Assembly (NCBI RefSeq): GCF_001570565.1
Contig: NZ_BBXE01000042.1
Coordinates: forward strand, 1-64,000
Length of the DNA stretch: 64,000 nucleotides
Reading direction: 5' to 3'
From: Herbidospora yilanensis
GTDB taxonomy: Bacteria > Actinomycetota > Actinomycetes > Streptosporangiales > Streptosporangiaceae
Part shown: one piece after another, positions 26,811 to 35,408 of the stretch
Numbering within the stretch: position 1 is the first letter of the stretch
How the letters are laid out: each line of letters begins with the position of its first letter
Made by a program: the position numbers and the translations under genes
The notes under the pieces: model-generated
What the model was told of the DNA's origin: nothing
The model's input: only the letters and a program-made list of their open reading frames with translations
Databases searched by the model: none

Positions 26811-27188
26811 TTAGCCCTCCCGGCCTTCTCGTTCGACCCGGAACCGCCGGGCTGCGGCGGCGATGACCTCTTCGAGGTACGCCACATCGTTCTCCGAGAG
26901 ATCACGACGCGCCCGCAGCAGGGGGCCGATGGAGGCCACGAGTTCCGGCTCCTCGTCGTCTGTTCGCATCGGATCCACGTAGAAGGACTCGGCTGGCATC
27001 CGCAGCCAGGTGGTCATCGCCGCGAACGCCGTGACATCTGGCTTCAAGCCACTGGCCATGCGGGAGATTGTCGACGCGGACACGCCGATCTCCTTGGCCA
27101 ACTGCCGCCACGATAGATCCTTTTCGGCACGCGCGGCGTCTAGGGCCGCGTGCAGCGCCTTCACGTTGACCCCAGAGCTGTCGCTCAT
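26811..27188 (-). CDS. XRE-family transcriptional regulator
   Basis: 125 residues from ATG 27188. The helix-turn-helix reads LSWRQLAKEIGVSASTISRM. The C-terminal half is acidic and helical. It is the first gene of the leftward operon and is divergent from the ubiquitin-like module across 136 bases holding three palindromes. It probably represses one or both directions until its ImmA/IrrE partner removes it. That model is inference from known pairs. Confidence 0.88.
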   Translation of the reverse strand: MSDSSGVNVKALHAALDAARAEKDLSWRQLAKEIGVSASTISRMASGLKPDVTAFAAMTTWLRMPAESFYVDPMRTDDEEPELVASIGPLLRARRDLSENDVAYLEEVIAAAARRFRVEREGREG

Positions 27189-27235
27189 CCCGGGTGCCCC
27201 TGACTTCTGCCAACGCTCAATATGTCGCTCACCCC

Positions 27236-27248
27236 TGCTACAGTAGCA
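27236..27248. promoter_or_regulatory. Palindrome in the divergent control region, site 1
   Basis: TGCTACAGTAGCA: perfect 6-base arms around a single A. It lies about 50 bases upstream of the XRE start codon, a plausible operator for an XRE dimer. Confidence 0.5.
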
Positions 27249-27249
27249 T

Positions 27250-27267
27250 TGCTCGAAACTTCGAGCA
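27250..27267. promoter_or_regulatory. Palindrome in the divergent control region, site 2
   Basis: TGCTCGAAACTTCGAGCA: perfect 8-base arms around AC, one base from site 1 and sharing its TGCT...AGCA ends. It is a candidate operator for the divergent XRE regulator. Confidence 0.55.
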
Positions 27268-27272
27268 GTGGT

Positions 27273-27293
27273 CCACATCTGGCGCAGATGTGG
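27273..27293. promoter_or_regulatory. Palindrome in the divergent control region, site 3
   Basis: CCACATCT and AGATGTGG form perfect 8-base arms around a 5-base spacer, 31 bases before the ATG of the ubiquitin-like gene. It could be an operator for a second regulator or a hairpin in the leader. No T-run follows, so it is not an intrinsic terminator. Confidence 0.45.
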
Positions 27294-27324
27294 GTCGGGC
27301 TCGCCATGCGCCACAGGAGAACTC

Positions 27325-27585
27325 ATGTCTCACGACGACCACGGGCGCCCGCCCGTCTTGATCATCGTCAACACCCGCTCGCACCCCTGGCGGGAGAAGG
27401 CCATCAACTTCGAGCAGCTCGTCGAGCTCGCCTACCCGGGCCAGCCGCCGACCGACCAGGACACCATCACCGTCAGGTACAGCCGTGGCCACGACGGCCA
27501 CGGCTCCGGCAGCCTGACCGCCGGCCGCAGCGTGAACGTCAAGAACGGAATGGTCTTCGATGTCGTCCGCACCTCTCGTTCGTGA
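27325..27585 (+). CDS. Ubiquitin-like modifier (multiubiquitin-domain family), single domain
   Basis: 86 residues. The beta-grasp pattern typical of the bacterial multiubiquitin domain is visible: VLIIVNTRSHPWREKAINFE, then LVELAYPG, then TITVRYSRG and a final strand MVFDVVRTSRS. Only one domain is present. It ends in Ser rather than a Gly-Gly tail. ATG 27325 is preceded by AGGAGA. The last 26 bases overlap the E1 gene in another frame, so the two are coupled. It is the probable protein tag of the module. Confidence 0.8.
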   Translation: MSHDDHGRPPVLIIVNTRSHPWREKAINFEQLVELAYPGQPPTDQDTITVRYSRGHDGHGSGSLTAGRSVNVKNGMVFDVVRTSRS

Positions 27586-28729
27586 CCCGGACCTGTCCCG
27601 CCTGCTCAACGACGGCTACGACGTCGTGGTGCAGGCGGGGCACCTGCTCGTCCGGCACATTCCCTACGTCACCGAGGCCGTTACCGTTCAATACGGATTC
27701 CTCGCCTACCCGGTCACCATCAGCGGCGACCGGGTCGTCTCCGACACCGACCACCGCATCTGGTTCGGAGGCTCGGCACCGTGCGACGAGCACGGCCGCA
27801 GGCTGCCGATGGTCAACGACGAGTTCCGGGCGATTGCCGACGGTGTCCAGGCGAACTTCATGCTGTCCTCCAAGCCGGGCCCGAACGGCTACCCCGACCA
27901 GTACACCAAGGTCACCGCCTACACCCGGATGATCGCCGACCAGGCACAGGCACTGGAACCGATGGCCACGGCCACGCCGGGAGCTGCCTGGCAGGAAGTC
28001 GAGGACGACTCACCCTTCGTCTACCGCGACACTGCCACCTCGCGGGCCGGGCTTGCGACGGTCCACCGTCGCTTCCGGGGCCACCGAATCGCGATCATCG
28101 GGCTCGGCGGCACCGGCGGGTACATCCTGGACCAGGTCGCCAAAACCGAAGTCGACGCGATCCTGCTCATCGACGGAGACCACTTCGACAACCACAACGC
28201 CTTCCGGGCGCCGGGCGCGGCACCGCTGGAGACACTCCGCGAGCGCCCGAACAAGGCCTCATACTTCGCGTCGGTCTACTCCCGGATGCACCGTGGCATC
28301 ACGACATACGAGCATTACCTCGACGAGGACAACCTCGAAGTCCTGTCTGGGGCCACCTTCGTGTTCCTGGCCTCGGACGACGCGCTGAGCAAAATCCCGA
28401 TCATGGACTGGCTGGAGGCCCGAGGCGTGCCGTTCATCGACGTCGGCATGGGCATCGAGGAGGTCGATGGCAAGCTCACGGGCCTGCTGCGAGTCTCCAC
28501 CAGCTTGCCGGAACGTCGTGCAGAAGCCCGTCGCAGAGTCCCTGCCCCGGCCCCGGAACGCGACGACTACGGTCGCAACATCCAGACCGCCGACCTCAAC
28601 GCGCTCAACGCACTCCTCGCGGTCGGCCGCTGGAAACGCCACATCGGCGTCTATGCCGATGTGACCAACGAGGCCTTCACCACCTATTCGCTGATCACGA
28701 ACGAGATCGCCAACGAGGACCTGCCATGA
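27560..28729 (+). CDS. E1-like ThiF/HesA adenylating enzyme with an N-terminal extra domain
   Basis: 389 residues. Residues 1-150 form an extra domain (DUF6791-like by appearance) with IPYVTEAVTVQYGFL and IWFGGSAPCDEHG. Residues 165-389 are the E1 fold: IAIIGLGGTGGYILDQ (nucleotide loop, about 178-193), ILLIDGDHFDNHNAFR and a late helical segment NALNALLAVGRWK. It should adenylate the C-terminus of the upstream modifier. The only cysteine in the whole protein is Cys75 in the N-terminal domain, so the ThiF part lacks the usual catalytic Cys. Its ends overlap both neighbours. Confidence 0.85.
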   Translation: MSSAPLVRDPDLSRLLNDGYDVVVQAGHLLVRHIPYVTEAVTVQYGFLAYPVTISGDRVVSDTDHRIWFGGSAPCDEHGRRLPMVNDEFRAIADGVQANFMLSSKPGPNGYPDQYTKVTAYTRMIADQAQALEPMATATPGAAWQEVEDDSPFVYRDTATSRAGLATVHRRFRGHRIAIIGLGGTGGYILDQVAKTEVDAILLIDGDHFDNHNAFRAPGAAPLETLRERPNKASYFASVYSRMHRGITTYEHYLDEDNLEVLSGATFVFLASDDALSKIPIMDWLEARGVPFIDVGMGIEEVDGKLTGLLRVSTSLPERRAEARRRVPAPAPERDDYGRNIQTADLNALNALLAVGRWKRHIGVYADVTNEAFTTYSLITNEIANEDLP

Positions 28730-29118
28730 CTGCGGCCGCGTTCCTGCGACCGGAGTTCGTCGAGAGCTTCCCCTCGGAAATGTCGCGTGGAATCCTCTAC
28801 GTTTCTATCCCCTACGCGACCTGCGGGCACCTATGCGCCTGCGGCTGCGGGCAGGAGATCGTCACCCCGCTGTCACCCGCGCAGTGGGCACTCACCTACG
28901 ACGGCGAGAACGTTTCTCTACGTCCTTCGATCGGTAACTGGGGGTTGTCCTGCCGCTCCCACTACTGGATCAAGGAAGGTGTGGTGCGGTGGAGTCGTCG
29001 CTACACAGCCGATGAGATCGACGACAACCGGGCTCGCGACAGGAGGGATCTACAGGAGCACCTCGATCAAGACCGCCCTGGCCCGATTGCGAAGTTGATT
29101 CGCCGCCTCTGGCGATAG
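28726..29118 (+). CDS. DUF6527 protein of the ubiquitin-like module
   Basis: 130 residues. A Cys-rich loop, CGHLCACGCG (Cys 33, 37, 39, 41), probably binds zinc, followed by RPSIGNWGLSCRSHYWI with Cys76 and His79. This matches my recollection of DUF6527, a family found with bacterial multiubiquitin/E1 operons, where a processing or deconjugating role has been proposed. That role is not evident from this sequence alone. ATG 28726 overlaps the E1 stop (ATGA). It completes a three-gene set with no separate E2 gene. Confidence 0.78.
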   Translation: MTAAAFLRPEFVESFPSEMSRGILYVSIPYATCGHLCACGCGQEIVTPLSPAQWALTYDGENVSLRPSIGNWGLSCRSHYWIKEGVVRWSRRYTADEIDDNRARDRRDLQEHLDQDRPGPIAKLIRRLWR

Positions 29119-29202
29119 CTCCCCAAGGTGACGCTCCAACCCGAGTGCGATTTCGGGGCGAAATGGGAACTCCGCCCTCGCTTGGGTGAGGAACCGATCG
29201 CG

Positions 29203-30312
29203 TCAGCGGTTGGCGGCATCGAGTTCAGGTGGCGATTGTTGTGTCGGGCTTCCTGTTGGGTCATCGAGAAGATCGAATCGGAGGTCCACGAAGATCTTGT
29301 CGATGGGCACATCGTGGGCACGGCAGTACGACACGATGTCTTCCCACTGCAGGTCGCCGGGATGCGGTCGCGTGGCCACGTATGGGCCGACGAAGCTGTC
29401 GAAGTGCATGTCCTCGTATTCGATCTTCGCGAACCTCCGGCCGATCAACTGACCCACTCGGCTGACCACCTCCTGCTCAGTCATCGTCGTGACATCCATC
29501 AACTCCTGGATTTCGACGGCGTATGTCGCACCGATTTCCACCTGCCCGACGAGGTCACGGCCGCGTTGCAAGAGAAGGGCGAGCATCACTCGGGCAGGTC
29601 GGCTCAGGCTCTGGATGCTCTCCGCGAACGCGGCCATAGCCGCGACATTGCCGTCCCGGATCTCGGGATCGTCGCCCTCCCACTTGTGATGGGCAAGAAA
29701 GGCCTTCAACGTGCGAGCAGGACTCACGGCGGAATCCCCGGTCCGATCGGCGACGCGAACGGATTTGGAGTTGGCCAGATCCGAGACGGCCTGCGGGCCG
29801 CAGAAACGCTCGACCCAGGATTGGCCGAAGAATTCGTCCACGAGACGTGGATGGTCTTTCAACAAGGCTGACACTTCCTGAGCGCCCCACGAAACGAGGG
29901 CGATTCCAAGCTTGGCCAGTCGTTCGCTCTGCTTCCGGATTTCCGTGTCAAGCTGTGTTCTGCGCAGGTTGCAGGAGGTGGCGTAGTAGAATACGGCGGT
30001 CTTGTCCGCCCAGTCGCCAGCTATCAAATCGTCGACAGCCTTCTTGATCTTTGCGGCAGTGAGGTTTTTGACCCGACGCGATTGCAGGACGGCGTAGACC
30101 CTCTCTCCGTCTCCCCCGTCCGTCGGAGGCGCTGAGCGCCGGGCGTAGGCGTCGATCCCATCCTGTGCCTGCCCTGCCAGACCGAACAGCTTGGTCTCGA
30201 CACCTTCGACGATCTCTAATAGCTGTCGGAACAGGTGCTCGGCATCGACCCATTCCAGTTGGTCGATAGGCAACATCTGGGCTCTGGTAGTGATTGGCGG
30301 CATAGGTTTCAT
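29203..30312 (-). CDS. Protein with restriction-endonuclease-like N-terminal domain
   Basis: 369 residues. The N-terminal 170 residues resemble Mrr-like PD-(D/E)XK effector domains: GLAGQAQDGIDAYARR supplies the Asp, and RVYAVLQSRRVKNL the QxR/K strand. YYATSCNLRR and HPRLVDEFFGQSWVERFCG, typical of the same domain family, follow. The C-terminal half is unrecognised. Such domains usually cut DNA when a sensor part is triggered. Twelve bases downstream of the next gene on the same strand, so likely co-transcribed. The conserved catalytic Lys appears to be Arg, which is tolerated in some families. Confidence 0.65.
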   Translation of the reverse strand: MKPMPPITTRAQMLPIDQLEWVDAEHLFRQLLEIVEGVETKLFGLAGQAQDGIDAYARRSAPPTDGGDGERVYAVLQSRRVKNLTAAKIKKAVDDLIAGDWADKTAVFYYATSCNLRRTQLDTEIRKQSERLAKLGIALVSWGAQEVSALLKDHPRLVDEFFGQSWVERFCGPQAVSDLANSKSVRVADRTGDSAVSPARTLKAFLAHHKWEGDDPEIRDGNVAAMAAFAESIQSLSRPARVMLALLLQRGRDLVGQVEIGATYAVEIQELMDVTTMTEQEVVSRVGQLIGRRFAKIEYEDMHFDSFVGPYVATRPHPGDLQWEDIVSYCRAHDVPIDKIFVDLRFDLLDDPTGSPTQQSPPELDAANR

Positions 30313-30324
30313 CGTTTAAGTTTC

Positions 30325-31035
30325 TTACGGCATGAGGCGGAGGGCCGCGCCATCCCAGTAGAGATGCTCGGCATCGGTCCACGAGCTTGGGTAGCGGTTC
30401 AACCGGACGGCTTCTGGCGTGAATTCGGGGAACATATCGGGAGGCAGAGGTTCGCCTGTGTAGCTGTTCACCCACTCAGTCGCTACGGGGCTGGGCTTCC
30501 AATCTGGGTCGCCGATGAGAACTGCGGCGACCATCTTGGGTTTGAGAACGACGGACTCGCCTGGAATCCGCCATTCACGTTCCCAGCTGAAATCCAGTAA
30601 CCCACGTCCGTCAGTCCGGATCGGATTTCCCCAGACCTGTACGTCTTCGGGCCACTGCTGGTGGACCGACTCGGGAGGATAGGCGATCCCTCCGCCGCCG
30701 GCCGCGATGACATCGGCGCGGCGAAGCAAGACGCCCCAAGGGGGCATCCCCCGCTCGGTGAGCATGTGTAGGAGGTGATCGCCAGGGCTCTCGGACAGGC
30801 AGACGGCTGGCCCGTGGGCGCGGAAAGGAGTGAAGCCGCGGATGGTCCCAGTGGTGAGGATGGAGTCCAAGCGCTCCTGAGGGGTCATCGCCCGAATCGG
30901 CGAGGGCACGTGGGGAGTGCTCGGCGACGATGCCTTCCGACCACAGAAGTGGATCAGAAAGTTGCTCTGGCCGGGTCCGGTTGAGGACAGAATCGGCGGC
31001 AACGGAGCACGGTCGGGGTACATCATGATTCTCAT
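30325..31035 (-). CDS. Unknown protein, possibly AbiGi/DUF2971-like
   Basis: 236 residues, soluble. The layout NFLIHFCGRK, then LDSILTTGTIRG, VCLSESPGDHLL, PWGVLLRRADVI and DFSWEREWRIPG resembles proteins annotated as AbiGi-like or DUF2971-like, in which a Glu-x-Glu-Trp-Arg motif is conserved. The assignment is weak. It is the upstream member of a two-gene unit with the nuclease-like gene. Starts at 31035 or 31026 are both possible. Confidence 0.5.
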   Translation of the reverse strand: MRIMMYPDRAPLPPILSSTGPGQSNFLIHFCGRKASSPSTPHVPSPIRAMTPQERLDSILTTGTIRGFTPFRAHGPAVCLSESPGDHLLHMLTERGMPPWGVLLRRADVIAAGGGGIAYPPESVHQQWPEDVQVWGNPIRTDGRGLLDFSWEREWRIPGESVVLKPKMVAAVLIGDPDWKPSPVATEWVNSYTGEPLPPDMFPEFTPEAVRLNRYPSSWTDAEHLYWDGAALRLMP

Positions 31036-31196
31036 GATCTCGCCATTTGGGAGCGGGCCAGACCAAGCGGCTCAATGGGGCAACCGGCGCGGACTGCCTG
31101 ATTGGTGGGCAAGCCACAACCAGTGCTCATGTGAACTGCCCCCTGGTCGTCATGTCCCTTGAAGTGGCTGAGATGGGCGCCGCGCAGTTCGCGTAG

Positions 31197-31553
31197 CTAC
31201 CGGCTTGTGGTCCATACGGGCTGCTCGCAGCGTCGCGTAACGCCCCTGACGCCGGTGCACATCTTGATCACGTCGATGTGGCTGAAGAGGGTGCTCTTCT
31301 CGTTGCAGCCCCACGCGGCTCCGTTGGTGTCGGCGATGGTGTGGATGCCGAGGATCGATGTGGCGTACTCGGCCTCGACGTACAGGTTGTCGGCCTTGTT
31401 GTCGCACACGACGATGTGCCGGCGGTCTTCCAAGACGCGAATGCTTCCGGCGGCGGTCGAGTGTCCCCATCCTGGGCCGGGATCGGTGGGCGCTGCGGAC
31501 GCGGCGACAGTCGCGGCAAGGACAGCCGAGAGGATGAACGCTCGAACAAACAC
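31197..31553 (-). CDS. Small secreted hypothetical protein
   Basis: 118 residues. A signal peptide is clear (FILSAVLAATVAASAAP, cleavage after about residue 21). The mature part has three Cys residues in contexts VCDNKADN, WGCNEKST and MCTGVRG, suggesting a small disulfide-bonded fold. Start GTG 31553. Function unknown. It lies between the defence-like genes and the tRNA-Lys. Confidence 0.6.
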   Translation of the reverse strand: MFVRAFILSAVLAATVAASAAPTDPGPGWGHSTAAGSIRVLEDRRHIVVCDNKADNLYVEAEYATSILGIHTIADTNGAAWGCNEKSTLFSHIDVIKMCTGVRGVTRRCEQPVWTTSR

Positions 31554-31865
31554 AACGATCCGTTCCAGGAGAGGCCGTCAAAACGGCTGTCATCCTGAAC
31601 GACGTTCTCCCGGACGTCAGTCGTGTTGACCGAGGTCTGACCCCAGGCCGACCTGATCTAGGGGATGCGCGGCTCGTGGGCCCACTTTTGGGGGATGTTC
31701 TGTGGCCGTCATGTGGATCCGACGTTACGTTGGCCCGCTTAGCGATCTTCAGCCCAGCACGCGGACGTACCAATGAGCAATCGCCGAGCAACCGAGGCCG
31801 ATCTCGCCTCGCCGCCGAGGCCTCAAACCGGCACAAAACCACCGGTCAAATCGGGTCATAAGTGG
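31554..31865. other. Intergenic stretch before tRNA-Lys, nothing recognised
   Basis: No gene with a convincing start or family motif. This is where an attachment-site scar would be expected if an element had integrated at the tRNA. I saw no second copy of the tRNA 3' end here. Confidence 0.4.
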
Positions 31866-31937
31866 TGGGGCGCCAGGGATTCGAACCCTGAACCTACGGA
31901 TTAAAAGTCCGGAGCTCTGCCGTTGAGCTAGCACCCC
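31866..31937 (-). tRNA. tRNA-Lys (anticodon TTT)
   Basis: On the minus strand the acceptor arm GGGGTGC pairs with GCGCCCC (one G-T wobble). The anticodon stem CCGGA/TCCGT holds the loop CTTTTAA, anticodon TTT. The T arm is CAGGG TTCGAAT CCCTG. The genomic sequence continues with CC after the discriminator A. Its 3' end faces the accessory region on the left. Confidence 0.95.
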
Positions 31938-32006
31938 TCGTCTGCAGGGTACAGCGATCGTCTCACCAGAGCGAAGCAGTTCCCCGTGATCAGCCTACCG
32001 GCCGCC

Positions 32007-33158
<1,152 letters not shown>

Positions 33159-33237
33159 GATTGCAGCGTATCCGGGCAGGGTCGGGGTAGGGCCAGGGGG
33201 AATCCCGATGTGCCATAGACGACAAAAGGGGCACGCT

Positions 33238-33642
33238 ATGGACATGAACGAGATACAGCCCAGTGGACACGTCAAGCAGCTTCGCCGGACTCGCAATGGC
33301 CGGATCGTCGCCGGGGTCTGCTCCGGTGTCGGTCAGTACATCGGCATCGACCCGAACATCCTGCGGATCGTTCTCGCGGTCGCGTCGTTCTTCGGCGGCC
33401 TCGGTGTCGGCATCTACGCCGTCGCCTGGCTCCTGATCCCGAGCGAGGAGAAGAACGCCTCGATCGTGCAGGACCTCATCGAGAAGAACAAGGACAACCC
33501 GACCTGGCTCGACGCCAAGGCCAAGGCGCAGGAGGGGTGGGCCAAGGCGACCAAGTCGCACAACGGCCACAAGACGCCGTCGACGCCGGTCGACCCTTAC
33601 ACCACTCACCCTTACGCCCAGACGAAGCAGCCGAACGACTGA
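33238..33642 (+). CDS. PspC-domain membrane protein
   Basis: 134 residues. The PspC domain (LRRTRNGRIVAGVCSGVGQY, IDPNILRIVLAVASFFGG) contains one long hydrophobic segment ending AVAWLLIPSEE. A polar C-terminal tail follows, rich in Lys, Asn and Pro. PspC proteins respond to envelope stress in proteobacteria; in actinomycetes many are small membrane proteins of unclear role. Convergent with the MFS gene, with stop codons one base apart. Confidence 0.88.
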   Translation: MDMNEIQPSGHVKQLRRTRNGRIVAGVCSGVGQYIGIDPNILRIVLAVASFFGGLGVGIYAVAWLLIPSEEKNASIVQDLIEKNKDNPTWLDAKAKAQEGWAKATKSHNGHKTPSTPVDPYTTHPYAQTKQPND

Positions 33643-34929
33643 TCACGAGGTGTGCACCTTGGCGATGATCTCCGTTCGGGATTCCGTCCACGCGATGGCC
33701 AGGATGGCCGCGGCGCTCAGCCCGGCCACCCCGGCCAGCGCCACCACCGGTTCCGGGCCGAGGATCTGCGCGAGCGCGCCGCCGATGAGGATGCCCACAC
33801 CCTGTGAGGCCAGCAGGCCTGACTGGACCAGGCCGAACGCCTGACCCCGTCGTTCGGGGGGCACACACTGGACGAAAGCGGCGTTGGCCGCGAGCTGGTA
33901 TGCGCCTCCCACGCCGGACAGGACCCACAACACCAGCACGATCTCCAACGGCGGGCGCATGGCGCACACGACCAGGGGAGCGCAGGTCAGCATGGCCATC
34001 CAGCCCATCGTCTTGAGACGGGTGCTGGGATTGACGAACCTGCTGAACAGGAACGCCCCGAGGACCGTGCCGGTCGGCATGGCGGCCATGAGCAGGCCCG
34101 TGATCACGGGCACCGGGAGCCCGCCGTCGTCGAGTTCCGCCGCGTAGGGCACCGCGATCCCCTCGGGCAGCACGTAGAAGCCGCACAACCACGCGAACAG
34201 CACGAGGGTGCGCAGCCGCCGGTCGCCGAAGACCAGCCTGGCGCCCGCGGCGGTCATCGTCCACATCGACGGCTTTCCGCCGTCGGCCGACACCGTGGCC
34301 GATCTGCGGCTCACCCCGGCGACGATGATGAGCGCCGAGGCCAGGAACGTGGCGCAGTCGAGCGCCAGCGCCCGATAGGGGCCCAGACCCGCGATGACGG
34401 CCCCGCCGGCCGCGAACCCGAGCATCTGGACGGCCTGGTTCGTCATGTTCTGCAGGGCGCTGCCGGCGACGTATCGATCGCCTTCGAGGATCTCGGGCAG
34501 CAGCGCGGCGCGCGCGGCCGAGAACGGCGCGCTGAGCAGCACCACCAGGAAGACCAGCACGCACAGCACCGCGAACGGGGTGCCGGGGATGGCCATGATC
34601 GCGACCATGAGGGCCCGCAGGACATCGCAGACCAGCATGACCTGGCGGCGCGGGTAGCGGTCGGCGAGGCCGGCCAGCAGGGGGCCGCCGAGGATCGGCG
34701 GCAGGTAGGTCAGGGCGTAGACGGCCGCCGTGGCGAGCGCCGACTGGGTTCGGTTGAACACGAGCACCGCCAGGGCGACCTGCGCGAGCTGGTCGCCGAG
34801 CAGCGACAACCCCTGGCCGAGCCACAGGGCCCGGAACTCCTTGATCGCGATGACTTCGCCGTATGTCGCTTGGCGCTCCCCTGGACGGCGGTGTCTCCCC
34901 GGCAGTTTTCCGGGCTTCGTGGCCGCCAT
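33643..34929 (-). CDS. MFS transporter (MFS_3/EntS-like exporter family)
   Basis: 428 residues with about twelve membrane segments. The N-terminal EFRALWLGQGLSLLGDQLAQ and LLAGLADRYPRRQVMLVCD (loop 2-3 motif) are typical of the EntS/MFS_3 group. The C-terminus is a short cytoplasmic tail. The substrate is unknown; siderophore or drug export is usual for the family. The start has GGAGAG upstream. A 34-base interrupted palindrome lies 22 bases upstream, so an unlinked repressor probably controls it. Confidence 0.9.
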   Translation of the reverse strand: MAATKPGKLPGRHRRPGERQATYGEVIAIKEFRALWLGQGLSLLGDQLAQVALAVLVFNRTQSALATAAVYALTYLPPILGGPLLAGLADRYPRRQVMLVCDVLRALMVAIMAIPGTPFAVLCVLVFLVVLLSAPFSAARAALLPEILEGDRYVAGSALQNMTNQAVQMLGFAAGGAVIAGLGPYRALALDCATFLASALIIVAGVSRRSATVSADGGKPSMWTMTAAGARLVFGDRRLRTLVLFAWLCGFYVLPEGIAVPYAAELDDGGLPVPVITGLLMAAMPTGTVLGAFLFSRFVNPSTRLKTMGWMAMLTCAPLVVCAMRPPLEIVLVLWVLSGVGGAYQLAANAAFVQCVPPERRGQAFGLVQSGLLASQGVGILIGGALAQILGPEPVVALAGVAGLSAAAILAIAWTESRTEIIAKVHTS

Positions 34930-34951
34930 TTCTCTCCGCTGAGCTCAGGCC

Positions 34952-34985
34952 GTAGCTGACACACTGTGTTCAGTATGTCACCTAC
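34952..34985. promoter_or_regulatory. Large interrupted palindrome upstream of the MFS gene
   Basis: The arms GTAGCTGACACACTG and CAGTATGTCACCTAC are complementary at 13 of 15 positions around the spacer TGTT. Size and position suit an operator for a TetR- or ArsR-type dimer, perhaps two. No regulator gene is adjacent. Confidence 0.6.
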
Positions 34986-35020
34986 AGTGCCTATAGCGCT
35001 CGCGAATCGCAACCTCGCGA

Positions 35021-35362
35021 CTACCACCCGAGTTCGTGCAGGCGGTCGTCGTCGATGCCGAAGTGGTGGGCGATCTCGTGGACCACCGTGATCTGAACCT
35101 CTTCGACGACGTCAGCCTCGGTTTCACAGATTGCCAAGGTCGGATTTCGATAGATCTCGATGCGGTCGGGAAGCACTCCTGAGTACCACTCGCCCCGCTC
35201 CGTGAGCGGAATGCCGGTATAGAGACCGAGGAGGCCAGCTTCGGGCGGATCGTCCACGACCACGACGACGACGTTGTCCATGACTTTGGCCAGATCGGGC
35301 GGGATCAGGTCGAGTGCCTCGGCCACGAGCTCCTCGAACTTGCTCCTCGAGACGTCGATCAC
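35021..35362 (-). CDS. Metallopeptidase family protein (PF06262-like zincin)
   Basis: 113 residues. The zincin helix HEIAHHFGIDDDRLHELGW gives HExxH with a downstream Asp. The N-terminus (FEELVAEALDLIPPDL) matches the small minigluzincin family common in actinobacteria. No signal peptide, so probably cytoplasmic. Divergent from the metallophosphoesterase gene, with about 46 bases between them. Confidence 0.88.
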   Translation of the reverse strand: MIDVSRSKFEELVAEALDLIPPDLAKVMDNVVVVVVDDPPEAGLLGLYTGIPLTERGEWYSGVLPDRIEIYRNPTLAICETEADVVEEVQITVVHEIAHHFGIDDDRLHELGW

Positions 35363-35408
35363 ACGTCAAATCTACTTCCCCGTGGTTTTCGGGTAGACAG
35401 GAAGGAAC

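Noticed and set aside
31150-31842. Minus-strand frame over the small secreted protein
   Set aside because: Arg/Ser/Pro-rich, no motif, and the overlapping 118-residue frame has a clear signal peptide.
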